Shown piece by piece: positions 1-8,270 of a DNA stretch of 11,008 nt. The notes below the pieces were generated by a model. It ran no database searches. It saw nothing but the letters and a program-made list of their open reading frames with translations, and had not been told where the DNA came from. The position numbers were made by a program, and so were the translations under genes. Source of the stretch: Isohypsibius dastychi (lineage: Eukaryota > Tardigrada > Eutardigrada > Parachela > Isohypsibiidae); NCBI GenBank assembly GCA_034696485.1, contig JAQIWT010001382.1:1-11008 (forward strand), read 5' to 3'. Within the stretch, counting starts at the first letter, position 1. The number at the start of each line of letters is the position of its first letter.

Positions 1-529
1 CGGGGACATGGGTTCACCTCGGATGGGCGAACGAAAGCGAGCGATGTTCGGTCGCTCCAGTCGCACCCTGGCATCATCCATCAACTCTTGGCAAAGCTCA
101 CCCATGGTATTCATCCTGGTAGAATCAGTCCATGTGTCTTTCAATCGCGCCTGCAAGACGTCCATGGAGTCAGGCTCACCCTTAAAGAAGAGGAGATCCC
201 ACTTGGACACGAAGATGATATCAATGTGATTGGCATGTGCTAGGTTGCATTTCGCTTGCCAAGTTGACTGCAAATGGTACACCTCGACATCGTTCACCAC
301 CTCCATTTCAAAGACATCGCAGATAGCCTGACAATGCTTCTAAATTCAACGAGCGGAAGCTTCCGAGAATTGTGATTGTGGATCCTCGTACGGACATAGG
401 AGTTATTCGTTGGTGGGAGTGAAGTGGCGACCGCATATCGTGGACGATGCATAAGAAAACGAGGAGTCCAGTCATCCATGCACTGAGAGACCGAATGAGT
501 GACGAGAAGCACAACAAATCTTTACTCAT
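1..529 (-). CDS. Unrecognised membrane-anchored protein, 5' part, two exons, runs off left edge
   Basis: I do not recognise this gene. The proposed model is complement(join(<1..339,392..529)). Exon 1 starts at the ATG at 529-527 and encodes 46 residues with a hydrophobic stretch around residues 9-29 (includes AWMTGLLVFLCIV), compatible with a signal anchor. A 52-nt intron (340-391; GTACGA donor, TTTAG acceptor) joins it in phase 0 to an exon that stays open for 113 codons to the window edge. That second part has ordinary globular composition, with segments such as VEVYHLQSTWQAKCN and HIDIIFVSKWDLLFFKG. The topology would be type II: a short cytosolic N-terminus, one membrane pass, then a large domain on the other side, as in many Golgi enzymes, but no catalytic motif is visible. 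The branch point is weak, so exon 1 is less certain than the open second exon. An alternative start is the ATG at 306-304, within exon 2. Confidence 0.45.
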
Positions 530-1696
530 TTCTCAAGGCCTTATTTGGTCAGACATAAAGCAACTCGAAGCGCGACGTATGCCAGACGGACCGCTTCAAG
601 TTGGAGAACACAAGTCGATTTAGCTGAGACTAAGCTCATCTAACTCGGCCTCAAGCTCCATCAAAATAAGTCGAGTGGGTCAGAAAGGGCAAACAAAATC
701 ATTAAATCAAGCTTGGTTCTGCGTCTTGATTGAAGCACAATTTGACTAGCCGTTTAAACCCGCCTGTGGCGAGCCAGTGACAGCAGAGACGAGCCAGTTT
801 GGGGGAGACGAGCGAGTTCAAATTGCAGTCAACAGGTCCAATGAGCATTCAAACATATCCCACAATCTACCCAACTTTAAAGCTCAGCGGGCAACTAGCC
901 TGTCGACTCACCGCCCAAGGTGCTGGGGAGGAGTGAAGAGCCAGTTCAGGTTATCCGAGTTCGTCGACTCACCGTAGAGGGCACTGCTCGTTCGAACCCC
1001 TCAATCACTGTTCAAACTCTCCAAAAACAAGAGATTGGCGAAAGAGTCAATGGAAGGCTCAAACTCAGGGCGCAAAGTCTTCGAGAAGACATTGTATACC
1101 GATAGTTTATAATCGGCATAAAATGCGTGCGCGAGGCTATGTGATTCGCCCTTTAATGCCCTTGCAACTCTCGTCTTCAATTCTTGAAGTTTTTAAGCCT
1201 TGCACATATGCAAGATATTGCGAAATAAATGTGAAATGTAATGGTTGCGTTTGTCTATTGTCGTCATTGTCAGGCAGCAAGGCGCTGCTATAGGCCACGA
1301 TCGACGTCGTAGAAATCTTGTTTTAAAAAACTAGTAGAAATAGAAACAATGCAGGTAATAATAGCATATGATGTATGCGTTGAGTTGCGTTTTGCTTTTT
1401 GCTATGTAGATGTTTAAGGCGGCACCGGTTCCAGCCCAGAGACTTTTGCAAGCAGCGTGAAACCGTCGCTTTACGATTCACGGACGATAGTGAATGCGGC
1501 GCTGACGACCCATATGTGACGTAACTGCCCCGAAATAAAAGAGCTAAGCAAAAAAGCAATGTGGACAAAGTGTAACACAAATAAAATAGGATGTCATATT
1601 TTTTATTAGGTATTGTTCCCATCATTCTATTCAGATCGATCCAATCAATCCCTTCCAAAAAACCGATATATGATTCTATTTAATATAATATAGAAA
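530..1696. other. Divergent intergenic region, no supported gene
   Basis: This stretch separates two divergently transcribed genes. No frame has both an ATG and a recognisable product. A minus-strand open frame at 1323-1658 contains a hydrophobic run but has no upstream ATG and no family resemblance. The last 20 bases before the desaturase start (about 1677-1696) are strongly AT-rich, TATA-like (TTTAATATAATATAG), so they may belong to its core promoter or short leader. Confidence 0.5.
771..974. repeat. Short dispersed direct repeats
   Basis: The octamer GAGCCAGT occurs at 771-778, 791-798 and 938-945, and the 12-mer GTCGACTCACCG occurs at 902-913 and 963-974. The copies are short and unevenly spaced, without clear terminal repeats or an associated gene. 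They could be degenerate remnants of a mobile element or binding sites; nothing in the sequence decides this. Confidence 0.35.
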
Positions 1697-2530
1697 ATGT
1701 CGACCAAAATCTCGATTTCAACGCCAATCGGCAATAACCGCGTCAGAGATCCCATCAGCACTAATCGGATGAACGTGCCGGTGACGAAAGTGACTTTGAG
1801 GTCGATTGTTGGGACAGAGAAGCATGAAGGGGCGAGCACTGCGAACCAAGAGGCGAGTAGGTTTTCCACGCTGAGTCCGGCCGAGAAGAGCATGTGCCTG
1901 GGGCGATATGCTGGTGTCGCTCTACTTAACTTGGCTCGGAGTCAAACAAACAATTCACTTGTCCATGGTACGGCTTTCACTATCAACACGTTTCTAACCG
2001 CGGATTTCTTCTTGGCGATCAACCATTGGATTGCTGACAACTACTTTGAGGAGGACACGCCGATCATTGGCAAGTTTTACGTGAAGGACAATCGCGACCA
2101 CCATCGGATGCCCGGGAAATGCTTGGACAAGACTTACTGGGAGGCCATCCAAGTCCCGCTGGTCGCCAGTGGTGCAATGGCGCTTGTGCTAGGCTCAATC
2201 TTTCCGAGGAGTTATCATAGTTCTTTGGCTGCCGTGGCGGGATGGTCGAGTATTCCGTTGGTGCTCCATCGATTCGCCCACACCACTGATAAACATGTTC
2301 CTTGGCCGATTCGGGCGATGCATGGCGTCATTCTCCAGACCAGAGAAGAGCATGCCAGGCATCACGTGAAGATCAAGGAATGCTACTCCACATTGACACC
2401 AGATTTATGGAACCCGATACTGGATGGTGTTGGATTCTGGGACAAGTTGGAGAGTGTCATCGAACGAGTTACCGGATATCCGTCAAAGGCGCAGGAAATC
2501 TACAATTTACCAATCCGTTCAAAATTATAA
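1697..2530 (+). CDS. Lipid desaturase, TMEM189/PEDS1 (Kua, CarF, FAD4) family
   Basis: An intact 277-aa membrane desaturase with the lipid-desaturase fold. Family members insert a double bond in glycerophospholipids: animal PEDS1/TMEM189 and bacterial CarF make the vinyl-ether bond of plasmalogens, while plant FAD4 desaturates an acyl chain of phosphatidylglycerol. The expected metal-binding histidines are all visible in order: NHWIAD (His110), RDHH (His135-136), HRFAHTTDKH (His191, 195, 200) and EEHARHH (His219, 222, 223), followed by the typical GFWDKLE helix near residue 246. Hydrophobic segments lie at about 92-108, 153-169 and 176-191; the first 60 residues look disordered. The ATG has A at -3 and follows an AT-rich leader. 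No intron is needed. The final residues are Arg-Ser-Lys-Leu, matching a peroxisomal PTS1. Length is close to that of animal PEDS1. Family assignment is firm; substrate (ether versus acyl lipid) is inferred and not decidable here. Confidence 0.9.
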   Translation: MSTKISISTPIGNNRVRDPISTNRMNVPVTKVTLRSIVGTEKHEGASTANQEASRFSTLSPAEKSMCLGRYAGVALLNLARSQTNNSLVHGTAFTINTFLTADFFLAINHWIADNYFEEDTPIIGKFYVKDNRDHHRMPGKCLDKTYWEAIQVPLVASGAMALVLGSIFPRSYHSSLAAVAGWSSIPLVLHRFAHTTDKHVPWPIRAMHGVILQTREEHARHHVKIKECYSTLTPDLWNPILDGVGFWDKLESVIERVTGYPSKAQEIYNLPIRSKL

Positions 2531-3158
2531 GACGCTCGATGTTGCTTCGAGCATATTGCGAGATTTGTGCCATACAGAACAATTTGGATTTTGGCAAGGA
2601 TCTCAAATATCTATGATTTCTTTGTCAAGGGACAAGGCCGAAGAGGCGATTCAAGGTCTATGTAACAGAACTACACAATCGATGCAAAGCTCAGCTTGCT
2701 CAAAAGACTCACAAGTTCACTACATTGATGAATTATTGGGACGACTTGCGCATGGGTCCCAGCAACAATACTCTATTTGGGTGAGATGCGACTCATCGAG
2801 AGGCATCGAGGCACGAAAGCCCAAGTGAGCGGGACGAAATCAGTTTCATCAAGCTCCTTCCAAATATATTCGGCGCATAAAAATGCTGAGCATATACAGT
2901 AATGGCCCGCCATAAGCATGTAAGAAAGTAAATTTTACCTTAGGACTCTGCTTTCTCCATTTCCGACGTAACATCAATGAATTTCCTTTGCGTAGAGTCT
3001 AGCAGCACCCCGTTGAGCTCCAGTTTCCAGCTACCATAGATGATTTTCTACAGTAACTGAAATGTCAGCAGATCTCTGGAGACTTGAGGACATGTCCTGT
3101 GGTCGTCGATCACAAACTTTTCGATAAACTGTGTCATTCATTGCTATAGTGCGAAGCC
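2531..3158. other. Convergent intergenic region
   Basis: This interval holds the 3' flanks of the desaturase (plus) and the ARM-repeat gene (minus). A plus-strand frame overlapping the end of the desaturase stays open to 2828, but it lacks an independent start and resembles nothing known. No RNA gene, repeat or terminator structure is evident. Confidence 0.5.
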
Positions 3159-4896
3159 TCAATCCGTATGAGTACCAATGAGAGCACTATGGAGTAACCT
3201 GAAGATATCAATATTCAGGGACGTCCTGAACTCGTGACTGAAGCGTTCCAGACTTGTGGTTGCCACAAGCAACGTCATTGTCCGAATATGTCGGAGTAAC
3301 GCGTAATCGGAACGAGAACGCAACCTGCAATACTCATAGATTACCGTGCTACTGAGCAATTTAGGCTTACCTTCGACCCCTAGAGAATAACAGACAAACA
3401 GAATCATCAACCATACCTGATTATCCAAACCGACGCGATTCCATCCATAAAAATAATGTTGATATGATTGGGCATCGTCCTCAGCTATCAGAGCATGATA
3501 CTGGGGATGATCGATCACATTCTGGACAATGTCACGCATGGGTATCTTTCGGACGATTTGAACTGTCACATCTCGAAGAAAACTGCGGTACAGCTCCCTG
3601 GAAATGCGCAGTAAAAACGGGATCAAAGGAGTGCTGATTAGCATCAATTGTAATTGAGTCGAAGTTGCTTCAGGGAATATCTTGTTGAGCACTCGGCCAA
3701 TATATAGACACCAATGAATCTCTGTGTTATCTTTAAGGCGGAAGTAGGCCCCGATGATCTTCCCTACTACCTCGACATCATTTGTTATTGCCGCTTGGCC
3801 ACATTTTCGATCACCGGCAATGATTTCTGCACATTCGAGAATCTCGTTCATGATCTCGGGACGGTTGAAGTCGAGATATATCTTGAGAATTCGGAGAAGG
3901 CCAACATCGATTGCGACTCGCACGTGATTATTACTCAGTTGAATAATTTTCTTGAGAATCTCCCATGCAGCAAGAGCAGTTGAGAATTCCCATTCCCATT
4001 CCCGGTTTTCGAGAAAAGTGATCACCACAGGCAAATATCGCACAAATTCCTCGGGGTTTTGATTGCAGGCCGCTTGGGATAACATTAGTAAATCGCCCCA
4101 AACTGTCCAAAGACAATCATCTCGGACCTGTTCATCTTCAATGATGTCCTCACCGAGCACGTTACCTGTCACAACGGTGTAGAAGCCTGAAGCAGGCTGA
4201 TTCAAAACCATACATGAAAATAACGTCGCTGCCACGCCGAGAATTGTGGAGATTTGGACATTCAAAGGCAGTTGTCCACGCCAAGATTCGATCTCCTTCT
4301 CCCTTTTCTTGAACGTTGAGTCCAACGAGAATTTAGCCAGGGAATACTTTGAGGTCAGAGTTAGTGAGGGAGCTCGAATCAAACTGCCAGGAAAGAAAAC
4401 GTACGCAAGTACAGCATGCATCAGTTGTGCTTAAGGTTCCTATTTCTTCGTTTGATAGGATCCCTATCGTGAGATCTCGCAAGCCACAATCTATAGCATA
4501 CTGAGGCAGTTGATCAGAGACTACACCCAGAATTTCAAAGTAACGAAAGCCTGGAGCCAGAAGCTCCTTGACGGGTCCAATCTTCATGACACCTATGATC
4601 ATGGGTACGATTTCAAGCGCAACTAGTACATCGAAATCTGCTGCTATCGTTCGTCCTGATGTGTTGTATAATTTCCACGATGTCGTTATGGCTTCCGAAA
4701 TCCTTTTAATGTCTTCAAGGTTGCTTGATTTATCGGAATTGTTCCACTTGATCTTTAGAGTAGCTACCAGTTTAGAGAGTTCACACAGAGGATGGTTTTG
4801 CTCGATAATCGCTGATATTTCATTTGGCCCTGATTCCCCCGCTCTTGTACAAAGAGTCCTCCCATTTTGTCGAGTCTTCGAGCCTGAGCAACCCAT
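3159..4896 (-). CDS. Armadillo-repeat protein, importin-alpha-like, with N-terminal acylation motif
   Basis: The model is complement(join(3159..4346,4405..4896)), 559 aa. The first in-frame ATG after an upstream TAA is at 4896-4894, with G at -3 and +4; it yields MGCSGSK, a near-ideal N-myristoylation sequence with an adjacent cysteine for palmitoylation. From about residue 80 onward the protein is a run of helical ARM/HEAT-like units. Importin-alpha-like signatures include CLWTVWGDLLMLSQAA near 242, ALAAWEILKKI near 290 and ECAEIIAGDRKCGQAA near 337, which correspond to the ALWALGNIAGD-type helices of the family. No arginine/lysine-rich importin-beta-binding segment is seen at the N-terminus, so nuclear import is not implied. 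Acylated ARM proteins such as Vac8 and ARO work as membrane scaffolds, which is a better analogy (inference). The 58-nt intron is phase 0. Two intron-like segments near the 3' end (3325-3370, 3380-3416) shift the frame if removed, so I kept them as coding. Confidence 0.78.
4347..4404 (-). other. Intron of the ARM-repeat gene
   Basis: 58 nt. Read on the minus strand it starts GTACGT, carries CTCACTAACTC as a branch-point match about 15 nt before the end, and ends CTCAAAG. Both sides are phase 0, and removing it joins the 164-codon exon 1 to the 395-codon exon 2 in frame. Without it exon 1 runs into TAA shortly after. Confidence 0.8.
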
Positions 4897-5200
4897 TTCA
4901 TTGCCACAGAGTGTTGAAGGCCTTAAGGTTGAACTCAACGCAAGCTCAGCCGATTGAGATTAGTACAACAATCTTATCGGATCTCGCGAAAGGGTTCGCC
5001 GCAGAGTACTTAGTACTGCCTGAATTTCGTGTCGAAAGATTTCCTGAAATCAAAGACACCCCTCAGTCTCACAATTCTAGCGTCTAGATATTTGACATGC
5101 GAAAAAATAGATCCTCATTCATAATAGCCGTCTTCTCCTCGTGACATAAATCCCAGGGGTTTACTCACGAGTCCTCTCTCGCACCTCTCTTCCGGTCTGG

Positions 5201-5330
5201 CGTTAATTTTAGACGAGTACCCTCCGCATTGGCCGGCTACGACTCTTTTGTTGATTTTAGACGAGTACCTCCACCTTCATCGCCGGCTTCGCCTCTGGTG
5301 CTGACTTTAGACGAGGGACCCTCTGCCGAC
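5201..5330. repeat. Three-copy degenerate tandem repeat, about 48-50 bp period
   Basis: The core TTTAGACGAG recurs three times, with its AGACGAG at 5211, 5259 and 5309. In the first two copies it is followed by TACC-CTCC and then a GCCGGCT-CG-CTCT block; the third copy has diverged. The first two copies are most alike. The repeat lies upstream of both flanking genes, so it could be regulatory or a simple duplicated satellite. Confidence 0.6.
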
Positions 5331-5656
5331 CCAGAAGCAAGCAAGGTGTAGCGTGCGTTCGGGCCTGATCAAGGATTGAGTTGTCGCGCTGTGATAGGCT
5401 GCAAATTAACACTCTTACCTAATACAGTCTCCTATCGTGCACGTAGGAGCTGACTGAGCTGGCGTCGTCTTCCTCGAGTAAAACGTCTACCCGCCTTGCT
5501 TTCGCCCTTGAAGTTCCGTGCCCGTGCCCCCCGTCTCTCTCTCTGCTTCTTCGACAATCTCCTTCTTTCAGAGCCAAAAAACAGAATTCTATGAATGAGA
5601 ATCTCTCGTTCTCAATTCTGATCCACGTCCTTTCTGAAGTCCCTCAGCTCGGTGCG

Positions 5657-5724
5657 GATTCGTATATTTATCGTTCATCGTACGAACTTTATCTAGATTC
5701 GTAAATTATCGTTATTCGTACGAT
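5657..5724. repeat. Degenerate direct repeat, about 30 bp, two copies
   Basis: The two copies are 5657-5686 and 5696-5724. Each begins GATTCGTA, continues with an ATTATCGTT-like block and ends with TCGTACGA. They differ by a few substitutions and a small indel and are 39 bp apart start to start. The ends include the palindrome TCGTACGA, so the unit could bind a dimeric protein; this is inference. Confidence 0.5.
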
Positions 5725-5940
5725 TCGCAGCTATACACCCTGTGATTTTGACCCTCTCTTTTGGAAATTTACTATTACAGCTATAGGTCTCGCGCGGGCT
5801 ATGTCGTACGGAGGGGGGTGGGCAAATATGTAGGAGGACAAGTCCTCGGATTCGCTGTGGAATGTCGCCTGATGATTCATCGATAGCGAATTGCGAGATA
5901 GCCCGCAGGCAACGACAGAGAGGCGATGAGTAGAGGGCAG

Positions 5941-5956
5941 CCCCCGCCGGCGGGGG
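5941..5956. repeat. Perfect 16-bp GC palindrome
   Basis: CCCCCGCCGGCGGGGG reads identically on both strands. It sits about 40 bp upstream of the first open propeller codons, probably in the leader or first intron of that gene. Because it has no loop, stable hairpin formation would use the central bases as the loop. It may be regulatory or incidental. Confidence 0.6.
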
Positions 5957-5992
5957 AAGCTCGGACATTTTTACTTTCGAAACGGCCAATAA

Positions 5993-7341
5993 TACATCAA
6001 CCAACCAAGTTTGCAAATACAGGGAACCAGCATCGCCTTTTCTTTGCATGCGGATTCCTTGGCCCTCTGCGACTATTGGGGTACAGTTCACACGTATTCA
6101 AAAATCAACAACTCGTGGTCTGCCGATCTGTCATCACCGTTCGTGAAAATTGGGAATGAAACCCATTTTTGCGAGTCGGTGGCCCTTGACGGTGCCGGTG
6201 CAACTCTCGCGGTCGGCGTTCCGACTAACAAGCAACGCACTGGCGCTATTTACATCTACCGCCAGGTGACTCCTGGCCACTGGAATCTGTCCGACACGAT
6301 TCGCGGCAATGATACCGCAGGCCATGCATATTTTGGTGGTAGTATTGATCTCTCAAGTGCTGGTGACCGACTGGTTGCCGGTGGATTCCTCGATGACGAC
6401 TACACAGGTGCAGTTTGGGTATTTGAATACTCAGATAACGTGTGGCATCAAATGAGTAGCAAGCTCAAGGCCGCCGCCCAAATGACTTTTGGCTTTGCAG
6501 TAGCGATTTCAGCTGATGGATCAACCTTGGTTGTAGGCGCGCCGTGGTTGGGTTCATCCCCAGGCGGCTTTTCCATTTACAGGTATAACATCGCCACCTC
6601 TACTTGGGAGGCAAAAATCAGCTTACAGGCACCGAATGGAGTTGATCTTGGCGCCAGAGTCGGATCAAGCGTCGCTTTGACCGCGGATGGCAACAGAATC
6701 CTTGTTGGTGCAAGTGGGGATGCTTCAAATCGCGGAAGTGTTTATACGTACCTTTTTAACGGAATAACTTGGACTCAAGATGGCGGGGCAATTTATGGAT
6801 CTGGGTCCACTATCGAACCTATGCTGTCATCGTTTGGAGCATCAGTTTCGGTAATGGGAACGGGAGAGCGAATGATTAGCAGCGCTCCACAGGACGATGA
6901 CTACAAAGGAGCCGCGTGGTTCTTCAAGTTCAACCCTGCGAATAAGCGCCCTTGGACAAAGCACATTCTGGGCCGGTGTTCTATCCGACGTAACAAGAAG
7001 ATTACGCGTTCTGAGTGCATAACCAGAATGAAAGAGTGCTCTCTCCATGGCTTGCCAATGAAGTGGACGGGATACACGTGTCTTCGTTTAGGAAAGAAGA
7101 TTGTGAGTTAACCATCGAGCCTTCCGATAACTTGGCTAACACTTGACAACAGGTTGAAAGGGGATGCCAATGCATGGATTTTTGCGGATATCGATGTCGC
7201 CTCTCTTGCCTTAACGACACTTTGTGTACTTGGGTTGGCAAGCCCTCATTTGGTCGGTGCGTACCCAAGTCGAATAATGACATTAATGATAATAAGGCGC
7301 AGAAACTTCCAGCTTTCCGCAGTTGCATTCCTTCGGCTTAA
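5993..7341 (+). CDS. FG-GAP/integrin-type beta-propeller protein with Cys-rich C-terminus; first exon unresolved
   Basis: The supported coding parts are about 5993-7102 and 7153-7341. Six repeats of 50-58 residues follow one pattern: a start like SVALD or AVAIS, a DG or GAG turn, a strand such as LAVGVP, LVVGAP or ILVGAS, then GAIYIYR or GSVYTYLFN and a tryptophan. That is the FG-GAP blade of integrin-alpha-like propellers. Repeat starts, counted from the codon at 6011, are near residues 7, 57, 111, 163, 220 and 278. A cysteine-rich tail follows, with 4 cysteines before and 8 after a 50-nt intron, 12 in all, suggesting disulfides and an extracytoplasmic location. The frame opens just after TAA at 5990-5992 and has no ATG for about 147 codons, so translation must start in an upstream exon, perhaps one encoding a signal peptide; acceptors are possible at 6009 or 6022. 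A 5' truncated gene is the alternative. The role is probably adhesion or surface binding by family analogy; the ligand is unknown. Confidence 0.75.
7103..7152 (+). other. Intron of the propeller gene
   Basis: 50 nt. It begins GTGAGT, has CTTGGCTAAC as a branch-point match and ends TTGACAACAG. Both sides are phase 0. Splicing replaces a stop two codons into the intron (GTG AGT TAA) with 62 further residues carrying eight cysteines, a clear continuation of the preceding cysteine-rich segment. Confidence 0.85.
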
Positions 7342-7455
7342 TCCATAATGTCCTTGTTGCTATATATTAGAGCAGGTCCTCTTGATAGCATCTAAGCTTT
7401 ATCCTTGTGAATAGTAAAAACTTTGTATAACAGGATACCAAATTTAACCATAGAT

Positions 7456-7942
7456 ATGGACCTAGAGTGCAGCGTGGAAGTAAATCTAAGCAGCCTGGGG
7501 TATAGGGGAAAGCCCCTGACGCGGGTGGGTGAGCGTCGAGCGGACTTTTGTTTAGAAAATGTGATGCTGGTACGCCTATCTTCGCGGATGCGAGGTTAGT
7601 GCACCAGGATATGACAGCGAGTGCTACTGTAAAGGATCCGTACGCGGACCTGGAAACAGTTTGTCTGAGGAATCGCATAGCGGCAGCTTTGTCCAGGGGA
7701 GAAGCTGCCCTAGTGGAGTACTATTGGTATAAGAATGGGGATATGGTGCGAGGCGGCACTATGAGCATGATCCGAATCTAGCCAGGCAGAGTCAGAGTGA
7801 ACCGAGAGATGCTCCCACGGAGGGCGAGGAGCAAACAAGCGATGCAGCCGACGGAACGGCTGGTACAGGGCGAGCGCAAAGGGAACATGGCCATAATGGG
7901 GACGTGGATGAGAGCGAGGACAGCACGAGGGGTGTTGGCTGA
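7456..7942 (+). pseudogene. Frame-broken gene of unknown function, two apparent 1-base losses
   Basis: I do not recognise the product. An ATG at 7456 (G at -3 and +4) opens a 47-codon frame that stops at 7597-7599. A second frame runs from about 7533 to a stop at 7779-7781 and contains LETVCLRNRIAAALSRGEAA and VEYYWYKNG. A third runs to a stop at 7940-7942 and is strongly acidic and Ser/Thr/Gly-rich (EGEEQTSDAADGTAGTG). The switch points coincide with a 4-A run (about 7556-7559) and a 4-G run (about 7737-7740). In each case one missing base would explain the shift, and the composition is continuous across both. Either the gene is decaying, the assembly has homopolymer errors, or very short introns are involved. 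Chance overlap of open frames in a GC-rich stretch cannot be excluded. Confidence 0.35.
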
Positions 7943-8270
7943 GCATCGAAAGCCGATCCGTAGGGAATACAATGTAACTGTGATATGTTCACGTTTGCCC
8001 TAGTCATTTGGAATCATGTTACTGCTAAATAGCGAACACAGCAGAGTTTTCAATGATGACCTTAACCGAATACATGTGAATTGCAGAGCAGATACACTCG
8101 TCGCAATCACGTCGGTTGACTAAGCATCTAGACACGGTTGGGGAGAAAAATACTGCGTTGAATGGATAAATTTATCTTTTCCAGATGTTCATCCCTATAA
8201 GCGTTTCCTTGTCAATGGATCCTACCAAAATAACGGTCAAATACTTTCGTAAAAAGCAGAAACAGGTTAG
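7943..8270. other. Intergenic, no supported feature
   Basis: This lies between the frame-broken plus-strand frame and the end of the KH-domain gene on the minus strand. I see no long frame, repeat or RNA gene. It is AT-richer than the preceding segment. Confidence 0.45.

Larger units (their letters stand above)
4897..5992. other. Divergent intergenic region with repeats
   Basis: This is the upstream region of both the ARM-repeat gene (minus) and the propeller gene (plus). No ATG-initiated frame with a recognisable product is present. Pyrimidine-rich tracts (around 5520-5580) and three repeat features listed separately are the notable contents. The missing first exon of the propeller gene should lie here. 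One possibility is an ATG at 5862 with a weak GTAGAG donor at 5930 and an acceptor at 6009, which keeps phase, but nothing else supports it. Confidence 0.45.

Noticed and set aside
1323-1658. Minus-strand open frame with a hydrophobic run, upstream of the desaturase
   Set aside because: It opens at TTG, the first ATG is internal, composition resembles AT-rich noncoding DNA and no family is suggested.
2424-2828. Plus-strand frame overlapping and extending past the desaturase stop
   Set aside because: It overlaps the confident gene in another frame for its first quarter and has no start of its own or recognisable motif.
4374-4412. Alternative 21-31 nt introns at the ARM exon junction
   Set aside because: They use earlier acceptors (CTGGCAG) but would be implausibly short; the 58-nt choice has a branch point and keeps phase.
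5693-6091. 132-codon minus-strand frame over the start of the propeller gene
   Set aside because: It overlaps conserved propeller codons on the other strand and resembles no protein family, so it is most likely a shadow frame.
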